A stretch of DNA of 64,000 bases from Pseudarthrobacter cellobiosi (GTDB taxonomy: Bacteria > Actinomycetota > Actinomycetes > Actinomycetales > Micrococcaceae): positions 124,001-188,000 of the forward strand of contig NZ_JAMXBJ010000045.1 in NCBI RefSeq assembly GCF_023913755.1, read 5' to 3'. The translations under genes were made by a program, and so were the position numbers. Below the pieces are notes generated by a model, which did not search any database, was not told where the DNA came from, and saw only the letters and a list, made by a program, of their open reading frames with translations. This document shows, piece by piece, positions 8,730-17,070 of the stretch. The stretch's first letter is position 1, and every line of letters begins with the position of its first letter.

Positions 8730-9689
8730 TTATAGGTCCAAAATGAGGCGGGGGCTGTTGCAGCGTGAGACGCAAATCATCATGGTGGCGCTTTCTTCAC
8801 GCTCCAGTGGCGACAGCAAGGTGTCTCGATGGTCGATGCTTCCCTGGATCACAGGGGTTTCGCATGTGCCGCAGATGCCCTCGCGGCAGGAGTTCGGCGG
8901 GTTGATGCCGGCCGCTTCCAGGGCCTCCAGGACGGATAACTCGTTTGGAACTGGTACCTCCGTTCCGTCGGCCAACTCAACGATGAAGGAGGAGTCAGTA
9001 GCTGGCCGCGTGCCTGGGGCAGCGGGATCGAGGGAGAACCGTTCGCAGTGGAAAGTGGAGGGGTCAGTCCAAGTCCGTGATGCCGTTTCGAGCGCATCGA
9101 GAAGTTTCTGTGGGCCACATGCGTAGACCTCGGTTCCGTCTTCAAGCTGATTGACCAGGTGATTGAGGGGAAATGCCCCGAGTTCCTCGCTGACATGGAT
9201 CGTGGCCCGGTCTCCGAGGGCTGCGACCTCTTGGAGAAACGCCATGGAGCTGCGGTTGCGACCTAGGTAGAGCAGTTCCCATGGAACGTCTTTTTTCAGG
9301 GCGGACCAGACCATTGGAAGGATCGGGGTGATGCCGATGCCCCCCGCGACGAACAGGTACCGTTCGGCGGGGCGCAGCGGGAAGTTGTTTCTTGTTTCCC
9401 GGACCTGGAGCTTTGTGCCTGGTTTCAGTTCGTCGTGCACGAATGCCGAACCGCCGCGCCCGGGGGTTTCCCGGAGCACAGCAATACGCCATTCCTGTGT
9501 TTCTTCTGGTGTGGAGCAGAGGGAGTACTGGCGAAGTATTCCGTTGGGAAGGAGGACATCGATATGGGCGCCCGGTTCCCATGCGGGCAGTTCTCCCTTC
9601 AATGGGTGCGTCAGGGTTAGTGAAACTACTTTGTCGGACAGCTGATCCACTGAGCGGACCACCATATCGAAGAAGCGGTCGTTCTCCAT
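8730..9689 (-). CDS. Rieske oxygenase reductase (VanB / phthalate dioxygenase reductase type)
   Basis: A 319-residue reductase that passes electrons from NAD(P)H to a Rieske oxygenase. Order of domains: flavin-binding barrel (RQYSLCSTP), NAD-binding fold (LFVAGGIGITPILPM), and C-terminal plant-type 2Fe-2S domain with C-x4-C-x2-C (SCREGICGTC) and the fourth Cys near the end (MMICVSRC). The ATG at 9689 lies one base after the stop of the ABC ATPase gene (TGAGATG), so the two are translationally coupled. It pairs logically with the oxygenase at 12895-13947. Confidence 0.92.
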   Translation of the reverse strand: MENDRFFDMVVRSVDQLSDKVVSLTLTHPLKGELPAWEPGAHIDVLLPNGILRQYSLCSTPEETQEWRIAVLRETPGRGGSAFVHDELKPGTKLQVRETRNNFPLRPAERYLFVAGGIGITPILPMVWSALKKDVPWELLYLGRNRSSMAFLQEVAALGDRATIHVSEELGAFPLNHLVNQLEDGTEVYACGPQKLLDALETASRTWTDPSTFHCERFSLDPAAPGTRPATDSSFIVELADGTEVPVPNELSVLEALEAAGINPPNSCREGICGTCETPVIQGSIDHRDTLLSPLEREESATMMICVSRCNSPRLILDL

Positions 9690-9690
9690 C

Positions 9691-10488
9691 TCAGTTCTCA
9701 ACCTTTTCCGCAGTGACGGATGCAAGAAATGCTTTGGTCCGTTCATTGGTGGGGTTGGTGATCACCTCGCGGGCCGGGCCCTGTTCCACGACCCGGCCGT
9801 CGGCCATAAATACGACACGGTCTGCGACGTCACGGGCGAAGTTCATTTCATGGGTAACGACGATCATGGTCATGCCTGACAGTGCGAGGTCTTTCATGAC
9901 TTTTAGGACTTCGCCGACCAGTTCCGGATCAAGGGCGGAGGTTGGTTCATCAAACAGCATGAGCTTTGGCTCCATGCAGAGTGCGCGGGCGATAGCGACG
10001 CGTTGCTGCTGTCCGCCGGAGAGCTGTCGGGGATACGCGTTTGCTTTGTCGCTGAGGCCTACCTTTTCGAGCAGTGCGAGAGCACGCTCGGTGGCTGTGC
10101 TCTTCTTCTCTCTTCTGACGACGCGGGGTGCCTCGATCAGGTTTTCGAGCACGGTCATGTGAGGGAAGAGGTTGAACTGCTGGAAGACCATGCCGATGTC
10201 CATGCGTTGGCGGCAGATATCGCGGTGGTTCTGCTCGTGGAGTTTCGTGCCTTTGAGGTCGTAGCCGACGATGGTTCCATCGACCCACATGCGGCCGCCG
10301 TCAACGGTTTCGAGGTGGTTGATGCAGCGCAGGAAGGTGCTTTTCCCGGAGCCTGAGGGACCGATGAGGCAGACGACCTCGCCTTGCGCGACTTCCATGT
10401 CGATCCCTTTGAGCACGTCATTGCTGCCGTAGCTTTTGGAGATTGAATTTGCCTTGACCATCGGCGTGGGCGTTGCCTGGACCGTCAT
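9691..10488 (-). CDS. Polar amino-acid-type ABC transporter, ATP-binding protein
   Basis: A 265-residue ABC ATPase of the GlnQ/HisP type. Walker [14 protein letters not shown], signature [15 protein letters not shown], Walker [14 protein letters not shown], and the H-loop VVTHEM are all intact. It overlaps the upstream permease gene by 4 bp and is followed after one base by the reductase. It energises import of the substrate of this operon, which from the transporter class is probably amino-acid-like or otherwise small and charged. Confidence 0.95.
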   Translation of the reverse strand: MTVQATPTPMVKANSISKSYGSNDVLKGIDMEVAQGEVVCLIGPSGSGKSTFLRCINHLETVDGGRMWVDGTIVGYDLKGTKLHEQNHRDICRQRMDIGMVFQQFNLFPHMTVLENLIEAPRVVRREKKSTATERALALLEKVGLSDKANAYPRQLSGGQQQRVAIARALCMEPKLMLFDEPTSALDPELVGEVLKVMKDLALSGMTMIVVTHEMNFARDVADRVVFMADGRVVEQGPAREVITNPTNERTKAFLASVTAEKVEN

Positions 10489-11435
10489 CGCGGGCCGCCT
10501 TTCAAGGTTGGGCCCTTCAAGGACAGGGCGTCGTGGGTGCGGAAGAATCTGCGGAGCTGTTGAAGTGGCGTGGGAGGCAGATTGCGTTGGTTGCCGCGGG
10601 CGAACCTGCGTTCGAGGTAGTACTGGCCAATGGTCAGGATTGAGGTGATGAGGAGGTACCAGAGGCTCGCGACGATCAGCATCGGTATGGTTTCAAAGGT
10701 TCGGGCGTAGATGACTTGAGACGAGTAGAGAAGTTCCGGCACTGAAATGACGCTGACGAGCGAGGTGGATTTGAGCATCCCGATGGTTTCATTGCCGGTC
10801 GGGGGGATGATGACGCGCATGGCTTGGGGCAGGACGATCCTGCGTATGGTCTGCATACGGGTGATGCCCAGGGCTTCGGCGGCTTCTATCTGGCCGTTGT
10901 CGACCGAGAGTATGCCTGCCCGGACGATTTCGGACATGTAGGCGCCCTGGTTGAGGCCAAGGCCCAGGATGGCTGCGGTGAGGGGGGTGATGAGCTGGTT
11001 TGCGTCTAGGTGCAGCCCCGGGATGCCCAGGGAAATGACCGGGTAAAGCGCTGCGAGGTTGAACCAGAAAAGCAGCTGCACGAGGACAGGTGTTCCCCGG
11101 AAGAAGTTGACGTAGGCGAACGCTGCAGCCTGGACCACGGGGTTGGGTGAGAGCCGCATGACAGCGAAAACGACGCCCAGGACCGTTCCGATGACCATGC
11201 TGATGACGGTCAGTTCAAGGGTGACCAGGATGCCGCGAAGGATGGACGCTTCAGAGAGATACGTTGCGACGACGTCCCAACCGAAATTGGGATTGGTCAG
11301 CACCGATTGCAGCAGCAGCCCGGCGATGAGCACGATGATGAGCGCCGATGCCCATCGACCGGGGTGTTTTGCCTTGACGACCGTATATTCGTCGCCGGTT
11401 CTACCCGCCGCTAGGCGGGGCGTGGTGGTTGTCAT
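10485..11435 (-). CDS. Polar amino-acid-type ABC transporter, permease
   Basis: A 316-residue inner-membrane protein of the HisM/GlnP family. It has a first segment near residues 28-45, then the core of about five helices with the EAA-type loop ([21 protein letters not shown]). It is the only permease in the operon, so it probably works as a homodimer. It shares an ATGA overlap with the ATPase gene. A C-terminal basic tail follows the last helix. Confidence 0.94.
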   Translation of the reverse strand: MTTTTPRLAAGRTGDEYTVVKAKHPGRWASALIIVLIAGLLLQSVLTNPNFGWDVVATYLSEASILRGILVTLELTVISMVIGTVLGVVFAVMRLSPNPVVQAAAFAYVNFFRGTPVLVQLLFWFNLAALYPVISLGIPGLHLDANQLITPLTAAILGLGLNQGAYMSEIVRAGILSVDNGQIEAAEALGITRMQTIRRIVLPQAMRVIIPPTGNETIGMLKSTSLVSVISVPELLYSSQVIYARTFETIPMLIVASLWYLLITSILTIGQYYLERRFARGNQRNLPPTPLQQLRRFFRTHDALSLKGPTLKGGPR

Positions 11436-11449
11436 TTAGGGATTCCTGT

Positions 11450-12388
11450 TTACTTCGCAGCCAAAACGTCAGCGCTCACAAGGACGCTGTCCGGGACGCC
11501 CCACTTTTCGCTGATGGCCTGGTAGTGATCGCTGTTGAGCACGTCCCGTACAGCCTCCGTGACCGCTGCCTTCAGCCCGGATTCCTTGTTGAGGGCCAGT
11601 CCGATGGGTTCGGGCTTGTAGTCTTCGCCCTTTGCCAGTTCGAATTTCCCGTTGGCTTCCTTGGCTTGGTAGGCGAGGGTGACGCTGTCCGCGGCGACGC
11701 CGTCGACTCTCCCTGAGACCAGGGCGAGGTTGGCGTCGGATTGGGAGGGGAAGTTTTGCACGTTGATTGGTTCGTGCCCGGACTCGGTGCATTGTGTGGA
11801 GAATGCCGGAAGGATTTCCAGGGACTGTATGGATCCCTTTTGGCCCGCGATGGTCCTGCCGCACATGGTCATCGGGTCCATGGTGATGTGGTGGGGGTTC
11901 CCGGTGAGGACGGCGACGCCCGATCCGCTGTTGATGTATTGGACAAAGTCAACGATTTTTTCCCGCTCCGTGGTGACGGAGAAGAAGGATGCTGCCATGT
12001 CGTATTTACCGGAGGCGAGTCCGGGGAGGATGGTGTCGAACGTTGCGGGGACGTGTTCGATTTTCAGTCCCAGGGTCGCCCCTACGGCATCGGTGAAATC
12101 AACGTCCCAGCCGATCATGGTCTTGTTGTCGGTGTCGAAGTACTCGAAGGGCGCATAGGTGGGGTCTGAGGCCACTCGCAGGACTCCCGCTGCCCTGATG
12201 TTTTCCGGGAGAAGCCCGCGTGCCTTTTCGTTGGCGGGCAGTGTTGATGCGGTCACGGTTGAGGTGCTGCCGGGAGCAGCAGCGGCGCTGCCTTTCGGGG
12301 ATGCGTCCGACGCCGCGGCACAGGAGGTTGCAGTCAGGGCCATCAGAAGAGCTCCGGTGAGGAGCAGGGGGTTAGCGGGGTTGCTCAT
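11450..12388 (-). CDS. ABC transporter substrate-binding lipoprotein (SBP_bac_3)
   Basis: A 312-residue solute-binding protein. The ATG at 12388 follows a GAAAGG site; the upstream extension has none. The N-terminus is a lipoprotein signal peptide (LLLTGALLMALTATSC, with Cys as the first mature residue). The family-3 periplasmic-binding fold follows (LRVASDPTYAPFEYFD, then GWDVDFTDAVGATLGL). It captures the ligand outside the cell for the permease at 10485-11435. Such proteins usually bind amino acids or related zwitterions. Confidence 0.93.
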   Translation of the reverse strand: MSNPANPLLLTGALLMALTATSCAAASDASPKGSAAAAPGSTSTVTASTLPANEKARGLLPENIRAAGVLRVASDPTYAPFEYFDTDNKTMIGWDVDFTDAVGATLGLKIEHVPATFDTILPGLASGKYDMAASFFSVTTEREKIVDFVQYINSGSGVAVLTGNPHHITMDPMTMCGRTIAGQKGSIQSLEILPAFSTQCTESGHEPINVQNFPSQSDANLALVSGRVDGVAADSVTLAYQAKEANGKFELAKGEDYKPEPIGLALNKESGLKAAVTEAVRDVLNSDHYQAISEKWGVPDSVLVSADVLAAK

Positions 12389-12445
12389 GGTGATACCTTT
12401 CGACGCTGAAATGTACGGAAACAAGAACAAGACAAGGTGCCAGAG

Positions 12446-12892
12446 TCAGGGGACCCAGCGGAGCACTTTGGCGTGCGTGGGGGACAGGGTGATGACCTGC
12501 ACGGCTGATTCGCCGGCGGTCAGGGAAAGCCGTAGTGATTCCGGGTCTTCACCTTCGACGATGAAAGTGTCTCCAGGACGGAGCCTCCGTTTCCATGGCC
12601 CGTCCTCTGCTGAGACGAGGGCTTCCCCGGCAAGTGCCGCCACGACGATCTGTTCCCCGGCGTCCCGGTGGAGAATGCCGGTGTAGTTTCTGTCATAGCG
12701 GGTGCTGTGCGAGGACACGTGGGCATCATTTACAGTTACCGCCGGCACCGGCTCGGGCGCTGATTCATCCAGCTCCACGGCCCAGCGCCAGGGATCGCCG
12801 CGCTCGGCGGAGTCAGGGTTGGCGGCAAGGACACGCGCGCCTGACCGCGTTCTGACGGCACCAACGTCGTTGGCGCGGATGAGCATCCACAT
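12446..12892 (-). CDS. Small beta-barrel (cupin/HutD-like) protein in the oxygenase operon
   Basis: A 148-residue protein with a cupin-like run of strands (GEQIVVAALAGEALVSAEDG, then LRPGDTFIVEGEDPESLRL). It lies 2 bp after the oxygenase stop codon with a GAAGGGACTAGG ribosome site, so it is expressed with the oxygenase. The double-stranded-beta-helix look and the PWRW motif resemble HutD-type proteins. A metal-binding triad is not obvious. It may bind the substrate or product; this is a guess. Confidence 0.6.
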   Translation of the reverse strand: MWMLIRANDVGAVRTRSGARVLAANPDSAERGDPWRWAVELDESAPEPVPAVTVNDAHVSSHSTRYDRNYTGILHRDAGEQIVVAALAGEALVSAEDGPWKRRLRPGDTFIVEGEDPESLRLSLTAGESAVQVITLSPTHAKVLRWVP

Positions 12893-12894
12893 GC

Positions 12895-13947
12895 CTAGTC
12901 CCTTCCCACAGCGGCAGGCACGCGGGGGTTGTTGGCCGGAAGCGCCTGTTGCTCCTTCCGTAGCAAGGCTGCAAGGATCCTCCGGGCCTTCGCCACGCCT
13001 CCGTCCTGGGCGATGAGCACGTCATGCTCACCGGCCGGCCTGGTGCTCATGCCTATTTCCTGGGCCTCGAGGGCTGCGGCGTCCTCGTCCAGGACGGTGG
13101 CCAGCCCGATGCGGAGATCCTCTGTAGCCTGTGCATTGTCGACGGCGAAGTTGCGGCTGAAGGCGTAGTAGTACCAGGTGTTGTGCTCATCAATTGGGGT
13201 GATGCCGTTGAGCACCTTGATCAGGTAGCCCTCTTCCCGGGGTCTGCCCTCGCCGGTAATGCCTGAATGCAGAACGTGCAGATTGGGAACGAAGAATTCG
13301 GTGCAGTGGAAGCGGTCGAACAGGCCTCGTGCGTCCATTGTCTCCGCGTAGAGCGGAGGTGCCACAACGGAAGGCATCAGGCGGTCAACGCTCACGACCT
13401 CACCGTCAACTTCAACGGTGATCCCGTGTTCGTAGATGTAGTCGTCACCGACGGTCGTCTGGTGCAGAAAGGACTCGTGGGTCAGGTCCAGCAGGTTGTC
13501 GTGGATAAGATCCGCCCGGCACTTGAAGTGGTAGGAGTGTGTGACGGTTGCCCACTCAGGGTCGGCCATCCAGTGGGTGTCCGGAACCAGCGCCGGATCT
13601 GCAAGTTCGGCCTCGCCGGTCCAGACCCAGATCCAGCCGTCCTTTTCCACGACAGGGTATTTGCGGACGCGGGCCCGCTCCGGAATGGAGGTCTGCGCAG
13701 GGACACGGGTGCAGACGCCGTCGGGCCCGTACGCGAACCCGTGATAACCGCATTCCACCGAGTCACCGACGGTTCGTCCTTCAGAAAGTGGAAAGGCCCG
13801 GTGTGCGCAACGGTCGGCCAATGCCACCGCTTCGTTGTCCTGGGTCCGGAAAAGGACAATGGGCTGTGTGCAGATCACCCGGCGAATCGGTTTGCGTGTC
13901 ACATCGGCAGACCACCCCGCCACGTACCAGGTATTCAATACGAACAT
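12895..13947 (-). CDS. Rieske non-heme iron oxygenase, VanA-type demethylase
   Basis: A 350-residue oxygenase alpha subunit. The Rieske centre is C47-x-H49 and C66-x2-H69 (RCAHRAFPLSEG, ECGYHGF). The mononuclear iron site is N151-L-L-D154-L-T-H157-x4-H162. The length and the start MFVLNTWYVAGW match vanillate/dicamba-type O-demethylases and related N-demethylases, which release formaldehyde. The operon includes its reductase (8730-9689) and an amino-acid-type importer. A tandem operator overlaps the promoter, and the same operator precedes the formaldehyde-fixing RuMP genes. Demethylation is therefore likely; the substrate is unknown, and a methylated amino acid or aromatic acid would fit. 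Confidence 0.9.
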   Translation of the reverse strand: MFVLNTWYVAGWSADVTRKPIRRVICTQPIVLFRTQDNEAVALADRCAHRAFPLSEGRTVGDSVECGYHGFAYGPDGVCTRVPAQTSIPERARVRKYPVVEKDGWIWVWTGEAELADPALVPDTHWMADPEWATVTHSYHFKCRADLIHDNLLDLTHESFLHQTTVGDDYIYEHGITVEVDGEVVSVDRLMPSVVAPPLYAETMDARGLFDRFHCTEFFVPNLHVLHSGITGEGRPREEGYLIKVLNGITPIDEHNTWYYYAFSRNFAVDNAQATEDLRIGLATVLDEDAAALEAQEIGMSTRPAGEHDVLIAQDGGVAKARRILAALLRKEQQALPANNPRVPAAVGRD

Positions 13948-13969
13948 CTTCGTTCCTCCTAAAATTGAC

Positions 13970-13986
13970 TGTATACACTGTATTCA
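13970..13986. promoter_or_regulatory. Predicted GntR operator in the oxygenase operon promoter
   Basis: The sequence is TGTATACA-C-TGTATTCA: two 8-bp units spaced by one base. It lies 23 bp upstream of the oxygenase ATG (minus strand) and beyond an AGGAGG ribosome site. The same arrangement, TGTATACA-G-TGTATACG, occurs at 15207-15223 before the RuMP operon. The first unit is a perfect palindrome, typical of GntR/FadR-type sites, and the divergent neighbour at 14133 encodes such a regulator. Confidence 0.7.
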
Positions 13987-14132
13987 GAAGCTGTGATGCA
14001 GGTCAAGTAGTTTCCCTAAAGCTCTGCAAGATTGCTTCCGGCCTTGGTTGCGGTTGGCTCCCGCCGAGCGTGGACGGCGTGGCCGGCGCGGAGTTCGTGC
14101 CAAAATTGCAGAAAATGAAAGCAGAGGTGGCC

Positions 14133-14795
14133 ATGGCCGTACAACCGAAAGATCTCAGGCCTTTGGCCGAGAAGGTCTATGAGCTCATTACGGCCGATAT
14201 CGCCACCGGCCAGATTCCGTCCGGCACGGCCCTGGTCCAGGAGCAGGTTGCCGCCCAGTATGGGGTGTCGCGGACCCCGGTACGTGACGTCCTGACCCGC
14301 CTGACCTTGGAAGGGCTTACGACCCTTGTCCCAGGCCGCGGGTACATCATCAACCAGCTTGACGAGACCGAGATTTCAGATGTCTTCGACGTCCGCTACG
14401 CCCTCGAAACATTGGCGGTGCAGCGCGCCTGCGGCCACTACACTCCGCAGCAGCTGCTGCGGATGAGCAGCCTCACCGAAGAGACCGCCCTCATTGACCC
14501 GTCAGATAACCTCGAGCTTTTCCGGCTTGGTCAGGCCTTTCATATAGCCCTTGTAGAGCCGGCGGGAAACAGCTTCCTGCTCAGCGTGCTCACCTCCGTC
14601 TGGAATCACCCGATACAGAAGCGCATTACGATGACCTACCGCCAGGGCGCGGACTACCAAAACAAGGTCGTGGACGACCACCGTCAAATCCTGGACGCCC
14701 TCAGGGCTGAGGACGCCAACCGGGCAATTGAGCTCCTGCGCCATTGCCATGACGTCACCGATCCTAATCGTGAACAAAGCCCCGTAGAGCTTTGA
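14133..14795 (+). CDS. GntR-family (FCD subfamily) transcriptional regulator
   Basis: A 220-residue regulator with an N-terminal winged HTH (LAEKVYELITADIATGQIP, QYGVSRTPVRDVLTRLTLEG) and an all-helical FCD effector domain with spaced histidines (RLGQAFHIALVE, VDDHRQILDALR, RHCHDV). The ATG at 14133 has an AGAGGTGG site; an in-frame ATG at 14115 is an alternative. It lies between the oxygenase operon and the RuMP operon, both of which carry the same tandem operator, so it is the best candidate for controlling both. Confidence 0.9.
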   Translation: MAVQPKDLRPLAEKVYELITADIATGQIPSGTALVQEQVAAQYGVSRTPVRDVLTRLTLEGLTTLVPGRGYIINQLDETEISDVFDVRYALETLAVQRACGHYTPQQLLRMSSLTEETALIDPSDNLELFRLGQAFHIALVEPAGNSFLLSVLTSVWNHPIQKRITMTYRQGADYQNKVVDDHRQILDALRAEDANRAIELLRHCHDVTDPNREQSPVEL

Positions 14796-15302
14796 GGGTA
14801 AAAGGGCGCCTCGATAGTGGTTTGGTGTCCACTGAACCAGCGCAGCCCTGGCGCTGGGGGAGGGGCATCACCTCCATTGGCGGCCGAGCTGCAGCCCGTG
14901 CAGTGGACTCAGGTTTAGAACCGTGGAACTCAACAATGTTCTCGCTAGTGCCAGCACCGAGTGAGGCCCGGAGCGGGTTGCTATGGGCCATCGGCGTCTG
15001 CCGGTGTGAGATTTCATGCAGCCTTGCTGGCTGTGGAGGCGCGTGATGTCCAGGGGAGTCTGACGGAGACGCGCCCGAACCCCGTTCGCGTGCAACATTA
15101 ACTCGCGATTTTCCCCGGTCCGGGCCTTCTGTAGCGTAGGTGTGCGCTCATTAAGTCCGCCCGACGGGTAATGCAGGACGAAGACTGTTGACCCAAACCC
15201 GAAGGCTGTATACAGTGTATACGGCTCGCTCGTTCATTGTATCTCGGGAGCGCGCGGGACTCACTGAGTTACCCAATTCCGAAGAGCTCAAAGGAGAGCA
15301 AC
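14796..15302 (+). promoter_or_regulatory. Intergenic region with RuMP-operon promoter
   Basis: About 500 bp without a credible gene. Near the 3' end TTGACC (15188-15193) is followed after 17 bp by TACAGT (15211-15216), a plausible sigma-70-type promoter whose -10 element lies inside the predicted operator at 15207-15223. An AAAGGAGAG ribosome site precedes the ATG at 15303. The first 350 bp show nothing I can name. Confidence 0.6.
15207..15223. promoter_or_regulatory. Predicted GntR operator over the RuMP-operon -10 region
   Basis: TGTATACA-G-TGTATACG, the same tandem layout as the site at 13970-13986 (14 of 16 unit bases identical). It covers the proposed -10 hexamer TACAGT, so a bound repressor would block transcription of the hexuloisomerase and hexulose-phosphate synthase genes. 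Confidence 0.72.
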
Positions 15303-15902
15303 ATGCAGAGCACGGCGTCACCGGCACTTGTTCATGCCATTCCTGCGGACGCCCTCGGGCGCAACCTAGCGCTCATCCATGGCGAAGTCGCAGACACCGC
15401 AGCCAGGATCAATGGGGAAGAGTTGGCTGCACTGGCTGCAGAGCTTGCCGGCGCAGATCAGGTTTTCGTGGCAGGGGCGGGACGAAGTGGCCTCGTTCTT
15501 AGGATGGCGGCCATGCGCTTAATGCACCTTGGCCTAAGAGTCCACATAGCCGGTGACACCACGACGCCCGCGATCAGCACCGGTGATCTACTTTTGGTTG
15601 CCTCGGGATCAGGAACAACCTCAGGTGTTGTCAGGGCAGGAGAAATTGCTGCCAAAGCCGGTGCCCGAGTGGCAGCCTTCACGGCTAACCCGCAGTCGCC
15701 GCTGGGGGCTATAGCGGACACGCTGGTGATCATCCCTGCCCCCCAAAAGACCGACCACGGATCCGGGGCCTCCCGGCAGTATTCCGGGAGCCTCTTCGAG
15801 CAAGTCCTTTTCCTCGCTGCCGAAGCCGTCTTCCAGGCCCTCTGGGAGAAAGCCAATATCCCTGCCGAACAGCTGTGGACCCGGCACGCAAACCTCGAAT
15901 AG
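15303..15902 (+). CDS. hxlB: 6-phospho-3-hexuloisomerase (RuMP pathway)
   Basis: A 199-residue SIS-domain isomerase that converts 3-hexulose-6-phosphate to fructose-6-phosphate, the second step of formaldehyde fixation. The sugar-phosphate-binding SIS core is visible (VFVAGAGRSGLVLRMAAMRL, then SGSGTTSGVV), and the C-terminus carries the family's GSLFEQVLFLAAEAVF segment. The start ATG has an AAAGGAGAGCAAC site; a longer frame upstream lacks one and overlaps the operator. It precedes the synthase gene by 64 bp in one apparent operon. Confidence 0.92.
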   Translation: MQSTASPALVHAIPADALGRNLALIHGEVADTAARINGEELAALAAELAGADQVFVAGAGRSGLVLRMAAMRLMHLGLRVHIAGDTTTPAISTGDLLLVASGSGTTSGVVRAGEIAAKAGARVAAFTANPQSPLGAIADTLVIIPAPQKTDHGSGASRQYSGSLFEQVLFLAAEAVFQALWEKANIPAEQLWTRHANLE

Positions 15903-15966
15903 CCCCATCAAAGACCAACAAGAGCCTTAGCCGCTCACCACCCAACCCCTAGAGAAAGAACTGATC

Positions 15967-16590
15967 ATGAAACTTCAAGTCGCCATGGACCTCCTGACAA
16001 TCGAGGACGCCCTCGAACTGGCAGGCAAAGTCGCCGAGCACGTGGACATCATTGAACTCGGCACGCCCCTCATCAAGGCTGCAGGTCTCTCCGCTGTCAC
16101 CGCCATCAAAGCAGCTCACCCGGACAAGATCGTCTTCGCCGACATGAAAACGATGGACGCTGGCGAACTGGAGGCCGACATCGCCTTCAAAGCAGGCGCC
16201 GATCTGGTGTCCGTCCTTGGAAGCGCCGACGACTCAACCATCGCAGGCGCCGTCAAAGCCGCACGGGCACACGGAAAAGGCATCGTCGTTGACCTCATCG
16301 GTGTGGCGAATAAGGTCGCCCGCGCCAAAGAGGCGCGCGCCCTGGGCGCCGAATTCATCGAGTTCCACGCGGGCCTGGATGAACAGGCACAGCCCGGCTA
16401 CGACCTTAACGGGCTCCTCAGCGCCGGCGAGGAATCACGCGTCCCCTTCTCAGTGGCCGGAGGAGTAAACCTCGCCACAATCAGCGCCGTGCAGCGTGCT
16501 GGTGCAGACGTCGCCGTTGCCGGCGGCTCCATCTACGGAGCCGCCGATCCGGCTCTGGCAGCCAAGGAACTCCAGGCAGCAATCGTCTAG
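15967..16590 (+). CDS. hxlA: 3-hexulose-6-phosphate synthase
   Basis: A 207-residue aldolase of the orotidine-5-phosphate decarboxylase superfamily that joins formaldehyde to ribulose-5-phosphate. Visible active-site residues are D8, E30 and the D59-x-K61-x2-D64 motif (FADMKTMDAGE); phosphate-binding loops are near VAGGVN and VAGGSIYGAADP. With the isomerase at 15303 it forms a complete formaldehyde-fixing pair, and the upstream operator ties it to the Rieske demethylase operon. It is followed by zwf and opcA. Confidence 0.94.
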   Translation: MKLQVAMDLLTIEDALELAGKVAEHVDIIELGTPLIKAAGLSAVTAIKAAHPDKIVFADMKTMDAGELEADIAFKAGADLVSVLGSADDSTIAGAVKAARAHGKGIVVDLIGVANKVARAKEARALGAEFIEFHAGLDEQAQPGYDLNGLLSAGEESRVPFSVAGGVNLATISAVQRAGADVAVAGGSIYGAADPALAAKELQAAIV

Positions 16591-16732
16591 AGCGCCCTAC
16601 CCAGACTGTGGCGGTCTGCGCCTGCACAAGGTGCAGACCGCTGCATCCACCCGCCCAGCATAGGAAGAGCCAAGTGCTGGGCCTTTCCGACGCCCGGAAG
16701 CAACATCCGAAGGGCAGGCAGGTGAGTGAGCG

Positions 16733-16960
16733 TTGAAGGCCCAAACAATCGATCGTCGAACTATGAGACAGCCCGTCTCCCGATGGGAAGCGCTGAGCCC
16801 CGGTGACGACATCGAGGTGTGGTCAGCGGAAGTATTTCAGTACGCAGGCCGGGTGGACCAGGTTGGACAACAAGGTCAAATAATTTGGGTGATCGAGAAC
16901 GGCACCGCTCATCGGCGGCTTTTCCTTCGCGAGGACAGGGTCACACTTTGCCCCATCTGA
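16733..16960 (+). CDS. Small SH3-like protein, paralogue of the one at 36943
   Basis: A 75-residue (TTG start) or 65-residue (ATG at 16763) protein. Its core, GDDIEVWSAEVFQYAGRVDQ, then GQIIWVIENGTAHRRLFLREDRVTL, aligns with the 72-residue product at 36943 (GDIVEIRSNDRVVRRGIVEE, then GLWLAADAADRREYFHKDL). Five short strands suggest an SH3-like barrel. Both genes sit in or at the end of catabolic operons. The start is uncertain because neither candidate has a good ribosome site. Function unknown. Confidence 0.55.
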   Translation: MKAQTIDRRTMRQPVSRWEALSPGDDIEVWSAEVFQYAGRVDQVGQQGQIIWVIENGTAHRRLFLREDRVTLCPI

Positions 16961-17070
16961 ACTCTCCTCCGCGTCGTTGAACGCTGGAGGCATGGATGCC
17001 AGGCCGTCCCTTTCTGAAAACTGCACTAAGACCACACTTAATCATTCGTTCAAGGAGTAGCAGGCAGCCC

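Noticed and set aside
14792..15046. Plus-strand frame of 84 codons after the GntR gene
   Set aside because: It starts inside the GntR stop region without its own ribosome site and matches nothing.
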